The notes under the pieces: generated by a model
Database searches by the model: none
What the model saw: the letters and a program-made list of their open reading frames with translations, nothing else
Told to the model about the DNA's origin: nothing
Shown here: positions 63,701-64,000 of the stretch, piece by piece
Layout: each line of letters starts with the position of its first letter
Position numbering within the stretch: the first letter of the stretch is position 1
NCBI GenBank assembly: GCA_900473045.1
Contig: UCKS01000014.1
Span: 39,192-103,191, forward strand
Source of the DNA: Hyphomicrobiales bacterium
Lineage (GTDB): Bacteria > Pseudomonadota > Alphaproteobacteria > Rhizobiales > Rhizobiaceae
Reading direction: 5' to 3'
Length of the DNA: 64,000 bases
Made by a program: the position numbers and the translations under genes

Positions 63701-64000
63701 TTCGATCGGGTCAAGCCTCGCTTTGAGACGAATGCCGCGAAAGACGTCCAGCTTTTCATGGCTGAAGTCGCAGATCTTAAAAGTGAAAACAAAGTCTTAG
63801 GGTTGAAAGGCGCGGTTCTGGCCCCCTCCCGTGACCTGGCGCTGTTTCGTGAACTTGCGTTTGACGGCGAAAACCTCGTCAAGGCATTGCTTGACCACGT
63901 GCGAGACAATCTCGATCTGAAAGCCGAAACAGGCCGGCTTGCGAAAATACACGCGTTTGGAAACATGCTTTCGGGAGCACAACAGCAGGCGATGGCGGAG
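60743..64000 (+). CDS. dpdH: DpdH, large ATPase of the Dpd system (runs off the right edge)
   Basis: The frame from ATG 60743 (TAATG overlap with dpdG) stays open for 1086 codons to the end of the window, and I read no stop in it. It begins MTVPSKACWRSDEVARIVAN. P-loop: VVQGEAGSGKSHLIRWLAVN (Walker A Gly76-Lys82); the Walker B-like LVLLLEDITSWEG is at about 323-335. A Cys/His cluster CTHCEFREGCH is near 447-457, and the C-terminal half is helical with a Pro/Thr-rich linker near 640-655. This matches DpdH, a large AAA-type protein downstream of dpdG in Dpd islands. Its partners dpdA (base-exchange transglycosylase), dpdB and dpdC and the remaining dpd genes should lie to the right. Confidence 0.75.
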   Translation, partial: MTVPSKACWRSDEVARIVANEALEHQEAIFLATHSPIRGFEVTGSHQNEIASPDEQAVLETLSDRDRNHAFCVVQGEAGSGKSHLIRWLAVNWPYEDDLTLLLQRADGSLEGALRQLRQRLPDEFKALFDRLGRRQRATEDGRAKSFLSNLANALRPNYYEKAPEDVAWCAEYLPGALIDNLTVKEEWEGPARILRLLDGKGADGEDERNSQSAVFNLFDMVTLAAAARNVSGSGVRGGTERLTTKIRDEADIIEDYRLQGWDDPDELEGKIKKEVPASIALMEALNRRRNDAIQHLLGVSAEGLKDLFREVRTALASRGQRLVLLLEDITSWEGIDNSLIDVLVTNADTRANEGDSDLCPLISVVGVTPAYRNKLPANYRGRITHELKLGSSRHEGELQDVAALREENARLEFVTRYLNAVRAGSGALSDWRELRRGSLHADLPNPCTHCEFREGCHATFGAQDDVGLFPFTARSLGNLFAALNDRDNGLTWRTPRGMLQAVVTPVLTQADAIQLGQFPTRLLDSRALLPESRNLSPLAETMLTTRLSGTGVDRTQMSRLIAYWGDRNRPVTTSLDADEMAFAGISQKIYEAFGLPWLGDDTAEIQVENATPALPLDEEPPAAPLETSGGEVKREWMPRAQPLKTRTTPTPPARGPVVNKTDLQRMRDQLQLWREKGVLEDLSGWNRVLHRLVHAVDPSSVGLDQHTFEKLFTDAQVKLEGTGSSRRQSFWIPKDEWVLNGLDAFQTLSLEKSLTLSETEYYRRSLATMLRRLAPAMGDYANLRLGFSSERERWEPSVSCAQILLARAWLRGTTTPDLPLPIQFRAILSDEDGPESDPQSRTTNWQGFLSKTHPHNKMLRGALREMLSLPQGESRAFGLADLSKVAPHLTLFRATLRFSPLPKETDSGIPLFETMKEIIDSVGGSLQPLLRYERERLDNQVESLESLRRGYGVRAHIERLEKVIDAVATHVPGASPDAVKRWKAQFDRVKPRFETNAAKDVQLFMAEVADLKSENKVLGLKGAVLAPSRDLALFRELAFDGENLVKALLDHVRDNLDLKAETGRLAKIHAFGNMLSGAQQQAMAE

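Noticed and set aside
1..64000. CRISPR arrays, tRNA and rRNA genes
   Set aside because: I looked for regularly spaced direct repeats, cloverleaf-like sequences and rRNA signatures and saw none.

Overview
The window reads as part of a conjugative repABC plasmid (or chromid) of an alphaproteobacterium, most likely in the Rhizobiales (Rhizobium/Agrobacterium/Sinorhizobium-like). The basis is an intact repA-repB-repC operon next to a LuxI-type traI and a complete trb mating-pair operon, in the arrangement known from Ti and other rhizobial plasmids, plus a DUF1612/tyrosine-recombinase module typical of rhizobial replicons.

Layout. (1) 1-9.8 kb is an accessory metabolic block: two LysR regulators, an MFS exporter, two related short-chain dehydrogenases, a dinucleotide-binding F420-type reductase, a quinone oxidoreductase, an alpha/beta hydrolase and a Gfo/Idh/MocA oxidoreductase. 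(2) 10.1-15.3 kb is a MacA/MacB-type efflux pump with a sensor kinase; the partner OmpR-type response regulator is only a frameshifted 3' remnant, although two OmpR-style direct-repeat sites survive. (3) 15.5-25.8 kb on the minus strand is traI-trbBCDEJKLFGHI, the quorum-controlled type IV secretion apparatus. (4) 25.8-29.85 kb holds two tra-box palindromes, a candidate repA operator, repABC, a counter-transcribed RNA between repB and repC, and two copies of a candidate parS. (5) 29.9-32.8 kb carries a DUF6615-like protein, a serine hydrolase and a DEDD exonuclease. (6) 32.9-35.3 kb is a tyrosine recombinase divergent from a DUF1612 protein, with a dif-like palindrome between them.

(7) 35.65-52.1 kb is the most unusual part: two giant genes (3191 and 2300 codons) overlapping by ATGA, without any recognised catalytic motif, signal peptide or obvious membrane anchor, followed by a secreted trypsin-like protease and a polytopic membrane protein. 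This about 19 kb block is bracketed by the intact DUF1612 gene and by a second, truncated copy (about 93% protein identity by eye) at 54.7-55.3 kb, which suggests that it was inserted as a unit or trapped by recombination. (8) 55.6-64 kb is a defence-like island: a RelA/SpoT-domain protein divergent from dpdF-dpdG-dpdH, part of the Dpd 7-deazaguanine DNA-modification/restriction system; dpdH runs off the right edge.

How the parts work together: traI makes the acyl-homoserine-lactone signal; a TraR-type LuxR regulator (not in this window) is expected to act at the tra boxes to switch on traI-trb leftwards and repABC rightwards, coupling transfer to copy number. The cargo consists of metabolic/efflux genes, the giant-protein module and the Dpd defence island.
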